Below are positions 52,928 to 61,173 of a stretch of 64,000 nt of DNA, piece after piece. The position numbers and the translations under genes are program-made. This stretch comes from Bacteroidales bacterium (lineage in GTDB: Bacteria > Bacteroidota > Bacteroidia > Bacteroidales > UBA932). Every line of letters starts with the position of its first letter. Position 1 is the first letter of the stretch. The notes under the pieces were generated by a model that did not search any database, had not been told where the DNA came from, and worked only from the letters and a program-made list of their open reading frames with translations. The stretch is taken from assembly GCA_017544265.1 (NCBI GenBank), contig JAFYEM010000025.1, forward strand, positions 62,001 through 126,000. The letters run 5' to 3'.

Positions 52928-55900
52928 AATACATCCTCCATTTTAATAGTCTTGCGTTCCTCGGGGCTATGGACTCCGCCTTCGTCTGCCAGGCGGGTCG
53001 CGAGATTGCCTTTGACCTCGTCGAAGAGATTGCGGGCATCACGTCCGTTGCCGAAGGTACGGCCGCGGTTGTTATACATCATTGTGAGCTTGCCCCTTAC
53101 GGCATTTTCCGCCATAGGATCGAGTATATATCCGCCTTTGCGGACATAAATCATGAAAATGTCGAAGAGTTCCTGAGGAGTATAGTCCTCGAAGGTTATT
53201 CTGTTGCGCTCCGGGAAACGGCTTTCGAAACCGCTGTTCTGGGCGAGGAACTGCTGCATTTCGTAGGTATAACCGGCCGCTATGCAGACGAATTTCCCGC
53301 GGTCGTTTTCCAACCTGGCCACTAGCGTCTGCAGGGCATTCTGCCCGAGTTTGTCGTCCGCGAGCTGATAGGCTTCGTCTATAAACAGAATTCCGCCCAT
53401 CGCCTGGGAAATGACGTGGGAAGTAAGGGCTTCAGCGTCTCCAAGATACTGGCCGACCAGCTGGGCCTTGCCGACTTCCACAACGGTAGGGGTGGGCAGG
53501 GCGCCCATCGAATATAGAATTTTGCCCATAAGGCGCGCCACGGTGGTTTTGCCGGTGCCCGGATTTCCGAGGAATAGGTAATGTCCCAGAGGAATGTCCG
53601 GACGGCGACCCTCCAGCCGCGAACTTTCGATCTCGCTGTTGATGGTATGGGCCAGTTTGGTGAGTGCGGTCTTGACGCCCTGAAGGCCGATAAGGCCGTT
53701 GAGCTCCGCAAGGCATTCGTCTATGGACACCTTTGCCGGCTCCACGTATGGAATATCCTCTGCATAGGCCGTATGGAGGAATTCCGGAGTCCACTGGTCG
53801 AAGGGTACGGAGGCTATACGGTTGTTGATATTGGTCTTTGTCTCCGCGACTTTCTTTATGGCCTCGCCGGCGTTGCCGAACTTATCGTCCTTCATTGCCA
53901 CCATATTCTGGAACATCTTCAGCACCTTGTCGCGTACGCTGTCATCGGCAAGGGTGAAATTGTATTTCTTGGCTTTGGCCGCCCTTTCATAGATTTCCAG
54001 AAGTTCTTCGGCGGTATAGTCCTCGATGTGGATGGTGTGCGAGAAACGGCGTTTTAGACCGGGGTTTGAATTCATGAAGGTCTCCATCTCCTTGGGATAT
54101 CCGGCGCAGATTACGACGAACTTGCCTGCCTCGTTTTCCATACGCGTCATAAGCGTCTGTATGGCCTTCTTTCCTTCGGAACTGGTACTGCGGCCGGCGG
54201 AGTCCATGGGCTCGATGTCATAGGCCTCGTCCAGGAACAGCACGCCGCCCATAGCTTCGTTTATGGCCGCGTCCATCATCTTGTCGGACTCGTTGATGTA
54301 CTGGCTGATGATGTCTTTGGGGACTTTTTCCACAACCCTGTCGGTGGAAGTCACTTCGAGCGCCTTGAAAATCTTGCCGAAGGTGCGCGCTACGGTGCTC
54401 TTTCCGGTGCCGGGGTTTCCTGTCAGTATGAAATTGAATTTGGTGAGTCCGGCCTGGGCTTCGCCCATCTCGATCAGCTGTTTCTGTACGGCGATTTCCT
54501 GGGCAATCCGTTTGATGGCATCCTTCACGGACTGCATTCCCACGAACTCATCCAGTTCCTTCATGATATCCTCCACGGATATTTCCTTGGTCTCGCTTTC
54601 TCCGACAATGTCAGCATAGGTGAGGACGCTGTCGGTAGCTCCGCGAAGGCGCTGGCGCTTAACTGCAAGGTCGAAGAGGTTACGCACCTCGCGGGCGTTG
54701 CCGAAGGTGTCGCTGCGTTTGAGATACATCCTGTCGAAGACCTTGGGAAGCATTTCCTCGGCCTTCGGCTCTAGGGTGAAGACAGTGTTCTCGCTGTTGC
54801 GGGAGAGCATCATGCGGAAAAGCTGCTCCAGCTCGCGGGCGGTGTAGTCGGGGAACTCTATGGTGACGTTGCAGCGGGAAGGAATACCGGGGTTCATCCT
54901 CACGAATTCGCCCATTTCCTTGGTATAGCCCGCCATGATGCAGACGAAGTCGCCCTTGCGGTTTTCCAGCAGCGTCAGCAGGGTATTGATGGCATCGAGG
55001 CCGAAACTCCCGCCGCCGCTTCCGCCGGTCGAGTTGCCGAGGGCATAGGCCTCGTCTATAAACAGCACGCCGCCCATTGCCTTATTGACATAATTCTTGA
55101 CATTCTCCTCAGTGTCTCCGAGGAAGCGGCCTATAAAGTCTTTGCCGGATATTTCCACGAACTGGCCGGTAGGGAGTGCGCCGATGGCGTTCAAGACCTC
55201 GCCGAATTTACGGGCGAAAGTGGTTTTGCCCGTGCCTGGATTGCCGGTGAAAATATAATGGTCTTTCAGCAGACGGCCCTTGACGCCCTGCTCCTTGCGC
55301 TTCTTGACATTGCGCACAATCGCCTTGATTTCATCCTTGACGCTCTGAAGGCCGACGTAATTGTCGAGGTCGGCGAGAATCTGGTCTTCGGATTTCGGAA
55401 TGAAGCATTCGGATGTGTCTATGTCCTGTTCCTCGATGACCTTGCTTCCGCGAAGGGCCGCCTTGACATAGACATTCTCCGCGACTTTTTCGCTTAAATG
55501 GCCGTTGGCGTGGCCGAGGTCCGTCTGGCGCATGTACCAGGCGAAATGGGCGCCCAGTTTTTTCTCCACGCCTTCTCCGATTTCCACATGGTACTTGTCC
55601 TTGAGAAGGTCGATGGCTAGTTCCGTCAGATCTGCTATCGAGAATGAATCCAGGCGGAATTCGAATTCGAAGAGGCGGTGGACGTCTTTATTGTTCTCCA
55701 GGAAGTCAGAAAGATCGTTCAGGGAGCCGCACAGCAGCACAATGGGAGCGCCTTCTGTGTTGCGCATCCTGGTGAACAGTTTGTCCAGCTGGTTGACCTC
55801 CGAGGCCTTTGAAGTAGGCAGGAGTTTCTGGGCATTGGTAATCAGCAGGATTCCGTCCTTGAGCGCGGCGATTTTTTTGTCAAAATCGCCGGTGAAGTCG

Positions 55901-56220
55901 GTCCAGTCGGCGGCATCGACAATCTTCGGAGGCTGGCTGACCACACCTGCGTCCGCCATTTTTTTCGCTATAATCTGGGCGATGAAGGTTTTGCCTGTGC
56001 CGGAGTCTCCAAGGATAAGGCAGTCCAGACCCATCCTGGTGCCGTTCTGAGCGAAAATCTTGGCGACTTTGAGCTTTTTGTCGAGGTCGTCCAGCAGAGG
56101 CTCGATGGCACTTTTGCCTATCATGCCTTTTTGTGTCGATGGGGCTGCGATGGCCTGCCCGCAGAAGCGGCAGAATTTCGCTTCGCTCCGGTTCTCCTTT
56201 CCGCAATTTTTACAAATCAT
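52924..56220 (-). CDS. Zinc-ribbon protein with four tandem AAA ATPase domains (SpoVK/CbbX type)
   Basis: A 1098-residue protein. An N-terminal zinc ribbon (C3, C6, C17, C20) is followed by four AAA domains. Walker A loops are GDSGTGKT (71-78), GNPGTGKT (326-333), GNPGTGKS (601-608) and GNPGTGKT (885-892). Domains 2-4 have full Walker B motifs (VLFIDEA near 385, VLFLDEA near 660, ILFIDEA near 944) and are close to CbbX/SpoVK-type ATPases; domain 1 has ILLITNA instead, without acidic residues, and is probably regulatory. Proteins of this type remodel other proteins. It sits 3 bases after the kinase gene. No membrane segment is present. Confidence 0.9.
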   Translation of the reverse strand: MICKNCGKENRSEAKFCRFCGQAIAAPSTQKGMIGKSAIEPLLDDLDKKLKVAKIFAQNGTRMGLDCLILGDSGTGKTFIAQIIAKKMADAGVVSQPPKIVDAADWTDFTGDFDKKIAALKDGILLITNAQKLLPTSKASEVNQLDKLFTRMRNTEGAPIVLLCGSLNDLSDFLENNKDVHRLFEFEFRLDSFSIADLTELAIDLLKDKYHVEIGEGVEKKLGAHFAWYMRQTDLGHANGHLSEKVAENVYVKAALRGSKVIEEQDIDTSECFIPKSEDQILADLDNYVGLQSVKDEIKAIVRNVKKRKEQGVKGRLLKDHYIFTGNPGTGKTTFARKFGEVLNAIGALPTGQFVEISGKDFIGRFLGDTEENVKNYVNKAMGGVLFIDEAYALGNSTGGSGGGSFGLDAINTLLTLLENRKGDFVCIMAGYTKEMGEFVRMNPGIPSRCNVTIEFPDYTARELEQLFRMMLSRNSENTVFTLEPKAEEMLPKVFDRMYLKRSDTFGNAREVRNLFDLAVKRQRLRGATDSVLTYADIVGESETKEISVEDIMKELDEFVGMQSVKDAIKRIAQEIAVQKQLIEMGEAQAGLTKFNFILTGNPGTGKSTVARTFGKIFKALEVTSTDRVVEKVPKDIISQYINESDKMMDAAINEAMGGVLFLDEAYDIEPMDSAGRSTSSEGKKAIQTLMTRMENEAGKFVVICAGYPKEMETFMNSNPGLKRRFSHTIHIEDYTAEELLEIYERAAKAKKYNFTLADDSVRDKVLKMFQNMVAMKDDKFGNAGEAIKKVAETKTNINNRIASVPFDQWTPEFLHTAYAEDIPYVEPAKVSIDECLAELNGLIGLQGVKTALTKLAHTINSEIESSRLEGRRPDIPLGHYLFLGNPGTGKTTVARLMGKILYSMGALPTPTVVEVGKAQLVGQYLGDAEALTSHVISQAMGGILFIDEAYQLADDKLGQNALQTLVARLENDRGKFVCIAAGYTYEMQQFLAQNSGFESRFPERNRITFEDYTPQELFDIFMIYVRKGGYILDPMAENAVRGKLTMMYNNRGRTFGNGRDARNLFDEVKGNLATRLADEGGVHSPEERKTIKMEDVL

Positions 56221-56223
56221 AAT

Positions 56224-59200
56224 CTATTCTGGATTTTCTGTTTCTTTTGCTTCCTTTTCAGCTTTCCGGGCAGCCTTTTCGGCTTCGCGGGCGGCCTTTT
56301 TAGCTTCCTTTTCGGCGCTTGCTACAATTTTATTTATACGCTCGCGGGTGGATTTGTTCACAATGCCGGTAACGGACAGATCGTTGGCTTTCTGGAATTC
56401 TTTCACGGCCTTTTCCGTGCCGCTGCCGAAGCTGCCGTCCGGTTTGCGCTTGACATAGCCCTGGTCGAGCAGGAATTGCTGGAGTTTCACCACGTCGTCG
56501 CCCTTGTCGCCCTGCTTGAGGGTCGGGCAGTCGAGATACGGGGTGGTCTTCTCCAGGGCGGGGATCCATGTCGTAACCTTTTCAATCACCGGGGCGGAAT
56601 ATTTCTCGAAACGTCCGCTCTTTGGGATAAGCAGGCTGAAAAGCATCAGGAACCAGACAATGCCAATGAAAATGAGCATGTGTTTACGGCGCTCGCCGAG
56701 ATCCGATTTCCACCACTGGATGTCGTTGTCGTTGAATGCTCCGTTAAGGGAAGAGTCGAAGGTGACATCGTCGCTGAAAGCATAGTAGAGGGGTTCGAGA
56801 ACCTTCTCCTCGAAACCCGGTTTGGTGAATTTTCTGGCCTTCTTTGCGAATGGACTCTTGAAAAAGACCGTCTTTATGCTAAGCCAGACAAGCACGGCCA
56901 GCACAAGAAGTGCGAATATATATAAAATGAATGCGCCGAGGAATTTGACTATCACAACCAGCAGTATGGCGCCAACGACGCCGATAATAGCCGGAAACAG
57001 GCAGCCTTCAAAGTCTCCCCAGACATATACTGCACCTCCTGCGATAAGCCCCAGAATCCAGACATAGCTGCCTATCTGGATGGCTGAAGTATCGACAGTT
57101 GGATTGTCTATGATGGAGAACACCAGCATTGTCAGCAGCACTAAAGCCGGAACTATCGCCAACAGAATGGTCAGTACATACTGGATTGCACTCCGTATGC
57201 TCAGGGTGCGTACCCTGGAGCGCCCTTCTGAAAGAATCTTGTCAGCTTCCTTGCGGGCTTCGTCAAATCGGGCAACCGGGTAGAGGTCGTCGTTTATTTT
57301 GCGCAGGTCATCGAGATACTCCTTAAGGAGTTTTTCATAGGCAAACTGAGGCTTCAGGTCTGCATTGGGATTCTCTTGATGCTGTACGCAAAGCCATCCC
57401 GACAGACCGCGTTTCATCCACTCATTCTCCAGTTTCTTGCGATCTGTTTTGAACAGTGCCTCCCGGGTTGTAGCCTTGACTCCTATTTTAGGAGAGTCAT
57501 ATTCCGGTTCCACGCCGAAGCCCTTGATTACTTTCATCCAGGCAATCTGGATTCTCGACTCCTTGTCTTTCGGACCGGCTTTCTTGGTGTTGTCGCGACT
57601 GTTCAGGGCGGTGCAGTAGTCAAACCATTTTTTCTGTTTGTCAAAACGCTTGCCTTTAGTGCCCATGAAGTTGGTCACGTAGTGGTAGCGCGCGGGCTCG
57701 AGAAAACTCACTGTAATATTTGACAGCACCGAAAGAGGAATCTGCCGGTTGAGCGGGGCGTTCCCGGGGTCGTTCCAATGGGCGGACATAGCGTCAAAAT
57801 TGCCGTCGAATATATTCCAGAAGATGTTATAGACCTTGTTCAGAATCTTGCCTATGCCTTCCTGTGTCATCGCATAATCCGGCGATGAAGGGTCGTTACA
57901 GAGGTTTATATCAGACAACGGGTCTATCGTCTGGACGCGGAGAAGGTAGGTCTCTGAGGTCGATGCGGCCTTCGGAAGCGAGGAAACCAGGGCTTTATTG
58001 CGCACCCTGACCCATTCTTTGAAGGTTTCTGAACAAATCCTTCCGGCGGAATCAGCATCCGGTATGGCCCTGTTGCAGAAATCGCCCACGTCTTTGAGCG
58101 TGACCGCGGCGGCCGATACCGTTTCGCCGCCCTGGCGGGAGATTCCGCTGAGTTTGAACGGCATTGCAGGGGCGAGCATGTAGATTGCGGCTGCAAGGCC
58201 GGTCTCATGGTCCCTGGGATAGCGTTTTTCGGTTATTTCCTGAATTTCAAGGGCGAGTTCCGGATAGGGTTTAAGCCACTTCTCGATCTGTCCGCGATAG
58301 AGATATTTGATCGCAAGGTCCGGATCTTCCTCCATATATTTTGCAAGGTCTTCCGGAGTGTTCGCTATCTGATGCTTGGAGGCGTTGTAGGTAATGTTCA
58401 GGTCCTCGATTATCTCATCCTCCTCCACCGGGAAGTCCTTGCCCCTTATCGTGCCTATGACTTCTTCGAGGTCCCAGCGTTTTTCAGGGTTCTTTATAAG
58501 CAGGCCGCGGGCAATCTTCGCAAGGGGATCCGGCATATCCGGGGGTATTGCGATTCCGCCCTTGTTCTTGGCGATGGCCATTTCCGCTTCCTTTGAAAGG
58601 AAGGCCCCTTCGCCCATCCATAAGGACAGTATTGTCATACCCAGGGAATAGAAATCGGCCTTGGGGGTCAGTTCGCAGTAAGTAATTCCTTCCAGGAGAA
58701 TCGCGTTGTTTGCGGCATAGACCTCGGGCGCGGCGTAAATGGGTGTGCGGACCTGGGCGGTGGTGCATTTCCCCTCTTTCAGAAGGTCTGCAATGCCGAA
58801 ATCGCAGAGCACGCTGTTCCATGAATTCTTGTCCTTGATGAGAATATTCGCCGGCTTGACATCCTTGTGGAGCACTCCCGCCTTGTGCATCTCGTCGAGG
58901 GCCATCGCGATTTTCGCGGTTATTGTGAGTATGGCCTGGGCGTTGCCCTTGAGGCTTGAGGATGCGGCACTGCCTTCAGGGATGAATTCAAGCAGTTCGA
59001 AATCGTCGCTATAGTCTATAATGTCGGCAATATAGCCCTTGCCCTTTAGTTTTTGCAGGGCGGGCATCACCTTCGTGTTGGTGCGGAAACCCTTATGGCA
59101 TAGTTTCAGGGCATAGCGGCGATGCTTGTCGGATACTATATATAGGTCTCCTTCGCTGCCGCTGCCTATAAGTTTTTCCACGGTGTAGCTCTTACCTCCG

Positions 59201-59505
59201 GCCATTACGGTCTCTCCCGGGGCATGGGTGCCGGGCCTGGGAGCTTGTGCTCCGCCAGCTGATACCGGGGCCGCAGCAGTCTTCTGCACATCCTGGGGCG
59301 CTGTGGCAGTGCCTTGCGGCGCGATTGCCGTTCCCTGGGGGGCCGTAGCCGTTCCCTGTGGCGCTACGGAAGTGCCTTGCGGAGCAACTGCAGTGCCTTG
59401 AGGTGCCGCAGCTGTACCCTGGGGCGCGGCTGCCGTCCCTTGCGGCGCAGCTGCCGTTCCCTGCGGCTCGAATGGATCCCTTTTAGTATTATCGTTGTCA
59501 GCCAT
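56224..59505 (-). CDS. Membrane Ser/Thr kinase with N-terminal PQGT repeats and C-terminal peptidoglycan-binding domain
   Basis: A 1093-residue kinase. Residues 14-70 are eight repeats of PQGT[A/S]xA, with Thr at 17, 24, 31 and so on to 66. The kinase domain (about 105-350) has GSGSEGD, K134 in YALKLC, HKDVKPAN (D215, N220) and DFG (235-237), so it should be active. A ~400-residue helical region follows, then about five membrane helices (about 745-970) and a PG_binding_1 domain near the end (LKQGDKGDDVVKLQQFL, GTEKAVKEFQKAN). A Lys/Ala/Glu coil closes the protein. Topology suggests a cytoplasmic kinase joined to a periplasmic cell-wall sensor, like PASTA kinases but with another sensor fold. 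Confidence 0.9.
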   Translation of the reverse strand: MADNDNTKRDPFEPQGTAAAPQGTAAAPQGTAAAPQGTAVAPQGTSVAPQGTATAPQGTAIAPQGTATAPQDVQKTAAAPVSAGGAQAPRPGTHAPGETVMAGGKSYTVEKLIGSGSEGDLYIVSDKHRRYALKLCHKGFRTNTKVMPALQKLKGKGYIADIIDYSDDFELLEFIPEGSAASSSLKGNAQAILTITAKIAMALDEMHKAGVLHKDVKPANILIKDKNSWNSVLCDFGIADLLKEGKCTTAQVRTPIYAAPEVYAANNAILLEGITYCELTPKADFYSLGMTILSLWMGEGAFLSKEAEMAIAKNKGGIAIPPDMPDPLAKIARGLLIKNPEKRWDLEEVIGTIRGKDFPVEEDEIIEDLNITYNASKHQIANTPEDLAKYMEEDPDLAIKYLYRGQIEKWLKPYPELALEIQEITEKRYPRDHETGLAAAIYMLAPAMPFKLSGISRQGGETVSAAAVTLKDVGDFCNRAIPDADSAGRICSETFKEWVRVRNKALVSSLPKAASTSETYLLRVQTIDPLSDINLCNDPSSPDYAMTQEGIGKILNKVYNIFWNIFDGNFDAMSAHWNDPGNAPLNRQIPLSVLSNITVSFLEPARYHYVTNFMGTKGKRFDKQKKWFDYCTALNSRDNTKKAGPKDKESRIQIAWMKVIKGFGVEPEYDSPKIGVKATTREALFKTDRKKLENEWMKRGLSGWLCVQHQENPNADLKPQFAYEKLLKEYLDDLRKINDDLYPVARFDEARKEADKILSEGRSRVRTLSIRSAIQYVLTILLAIVPALVLLTMLVFSIIDNPTVDTSAIQIGSYVWILGLIAGGAVYVWGDFEGCLFPAIIGVVGAILLVVIVKFLGAFILYIFALLVLAVLVWLSIKTVFFKSPFAKKARKFTKPGFEEKVLEPLYYAFSDDVTFDSSLNGAFNDNDIQWWKSDLGERRKHMLIFIGIVWFLMLFSLLIPKSGRFEKYSAPVIEKVTTWIPALEKTTPYLDCPTLKQGDKGDDVVKLQQFLLDQGYVKRKPDGSFGSGTEKAVKEFQKANDLSVTGIVNKSTRERINKIVASAEKEAKKAAREAEKAARKAEKEAKETENPE
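59297..59467 (-). repeat. 21-base tandem repeats encoding the kinase PQGT array
   Basis: Eight units of 21 bases, each encoding Ala-Pro-Gln-Gly-Thr-Ala plus one variable residue. Third codon positions vary, so the array is old enough to have drifted while the protein repeat was kept. Confidence 0.75.
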
Positions 59506-59507
59506 AT

Positions 59508-60407
59508 TTATAGACGTTTATAGACTTTTCTTTCGACATTCGTCGTGTATATCTGACCCCCTGACGTCACAACTTCACAAAGCGTGCAGGACACCCACTC
59601 TCCGCCCATTTCTGGCCGGCAGCACTCTGAGGGGTTGTTGTGAAGTACCTTGCAGTAGTTGCATTCCCACGCCATCGTAGGCTTTATGGGAATGCCCCGC
59701 CAGGATTCCTGTACGGTTTCCATAACGGCTACCTTGCGGGCGGTATAGTAGTTCCGCTGCTCTTGGGGAGTGGTTCCTGCCGGGGGCAGCATGCTTTCCA
59801 TAACCTTGTTCGCCTCCTCCACGGCCTTTTGGTATTCGGCCATGATTTCCTCCCTTGAACGGCCCACCTTGCGGGCTGCGGCCTTTGGCTTCTCGGCCGG
59901 GGTGAATCCGACCTTGGACATAAGTTCGAGAAGACGGAGCTCTCCTTCGGTAGGCTCCTCGGGGCCTTCATCTTCATCTCCGGGCAGGGCGCCTTCAAGT
60001 TCGGCCTGAAGCTCTGCAATCTGCATAAGCAGCTTCGCTGTCTGCTGAACCTTCGGATCCTGCTTCGCCTTTTCCACAGCCCTTCGGGCAGCGCGAGAAA
60101 GCGGTTTTCCGCACTGGGCGCAGAAAGGACGGTAATTGCGTGTGTTGCAGTCAGGGCAGATCAGGCCTTCAGAGGGTAATCCGCATTCGGGGCAGTCCAC
60201 ATCATCCGGGCCCATGGATGCACCGCAGAAGGTGCAATAGTCCACAAGTTTACCCCCGCAGTAGGGGCAGATTTCATACTGCCCGTCGAGGGCTTTGCCG
60301 CAATGGGGGCATACTCCGGAGGCATCGGTGGGCTTTGTCTGCTGTTGTACCTTGCTTTTTTCTTCGGTACGCTGCCTTATTTGAGAGGACGAACTGTCTA
60401 TGTTCAT
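59508..60407 (-). CDS. Multi-zinc-ribbon protein, first gene of the kinase/AAA operon
   Basis: A 299-residue soluble protein with a string of CxxC pairs: from C33-C36 (CPHCG), CPYCG, CTFCG, CPECG, CPDC to CAQCG near 100, i.e. about three zinc ribbons. A helical middle (about 105-230) with an acidic loop follows, and a last Cys cluster (WECNYCKVLHN, CTLCEV) near the C terminus. No catalytic site is visible. Three of the five proteins of this operon carry such ribbons, which suggests they meet through them or bind nucleic acid. It ends 2 bases before the kinase start. Confidence 0.85.
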   Translation of the reverse strand: MNIDSSSSQIRQRTEEKSKVQQQTKPTDASGVCPHCGKALDGQYEICPYCGGKLVDYCTFCGASMGPDDVDCPECGLPSEGLICPDCNTRNYRPFCAQCGKPLSRAARRAVEKAKQDPKVQQTAKLLMQIAELQAELEGALPGDEDEGPEEPTEGELRLLELMSKVGFTPAEKPKAAARKVGRSREEIMAEYQKAVEEANKVMESMLPPAGTTPQEQRNYYTARKVAVMETVQESWRGIPIKPTMAWECNYCKVLHNNPSECCRPEMGGEWVSCTLCEVVTSGGQIYTTNVERKVYKRL

Positions 60408-60432
60408 TTGGTTATCAAATGCTTAAAACTTT

Positions 60433-60440
60433 CAAAAATA
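60433..60440 (-). promoter_or_regulatory. -7 element of the kinase/AAA operon
   Basis: Minus strand TATTTTTG, 25 bases before the ATG at 60407. No clear TTG at the expected distance. Confidence 0.4.
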
Positions 60441-60466
60441 ATGAAAATTATTTACATGCCCTAATG

Positions 60467-61117
60467 TTATTTTAGGTCTGTTATGAATTTTCCCTCAAAA
60501 TAAGGGTCTGATAGCCAGTCGGATACTTTCCAGGTGGCTATGGATCCTTTGGAAAGGTGGAAGCGGGCCATTGCGAGGGCACTTTCTTCGGCTATATCGC
60601 CGCCTTTGAGGCAAATAAGACCGTCGGAGAATTTGCCGCGTACCCATGGATAAAGGTCGGAAAGCGTAGCGACAGCCCTCGAGACTATAAAATCAAAGCG
60701 CTCGCCGAGAGTCTCCACGCGGGCATTGACCGTATCGACATTTTTCAGGTCTATACCCGCGGCCACTTCGCGGGCGACGGTGATCTTTTTGCCTATGGAG
60801 TCGCAGAGAGTAAAATGCGCCTGAGGAAATAGAATCGCCAGTGGAATACCGGGAAAGCCGCCCCCGGTGCCGAGATCCAGAATCTTTCCGCGTGAGAATT
60901 TTTCCAGACGCCCAGGCTCCGCGGCCAGGTATTTTGCAATCGAGAGGCTGTGCAGCACATGATGCGCATAGAGATTGTCTATGTCTTTTCGCGAAATCAC
61001 ATTTATTTTGCTGTTCCACTCGCGGTACAGGCCTTCCAGGGCCTCGAACTGCCCGATTTGCCGCTCGTTCAGGGAAAACTCTTTCCTCGCAAAATCTGTA
61101 AACTCTTGCTTATTCAT
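60467..61117 (-). CDS. rsmG: 16S rRNA (guanine-527-N7)-methyltransferase
   Basis: A 216-residue RsmG (GidB). The SAM-binding site is ILDLGTGGGFPGIPLAI, with TLCDSIGKKI and FDFIVSRAVATL as further family motifs; the N-terminal part has EWNSKINVISRKD and YAHHVLHSLSI. It methylates G527 of 16S rRNA. The ATG lies 5 bases after a TATATTTG promoter element, so the mRNA is probably leaderless. Confidence 0.96.
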   Translation of the reverse strand: MNKQEFTDFARKEFSLNERQIGQFEALEGLYREWNSKINVISRKDIDNLYAHHVLHSLSIAKYLAAEPGRLEKFSRGKILDLGTGGGFPGIPLAILFPQAHFTLCDSIGKKITVAREVAAGIDLKNVDTVNARVETLGERFDFIVSRAVATLSDLYPWVRGKFSDGLICLKGGDIAEESALAMARFHLSKGSIATWKVSDWLSDPYFEGKFITDLK

Positions 61118-61120
61118 ATT

Positions 61121-61140
61121 GCAAATATAACTATATTTGC
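61121..61140. promoter_or_regulatory. Perfect palindrome holding two divergent -7 promoter elements
   Basis: GCAAATATA-AC-TATATTTGC: 9-base arms around 2 bases. Each arm is a TATATTTG -7 element, one reading to rsmG (ATG 61117) and one to the methyltransferase gene (ATG 61174). The plus-strand element has CTTG 23 bases upstream. Confidence 0.65.
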
Positions 61141-61173
61141 GGTAATGCAGGTGTTTTTTTACAGCTCAATGTA

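Noticed and set aside
51642..60407. Type VI secretion regulatory cluster (PpkA/PppA/Fha)
   Set aside because: Only kinase, phosphatase and FHA are shared; no Tss, Hcp, VgrG or ClpV-type gene is present and the AAA protein is of SpoVK/CbbX type.
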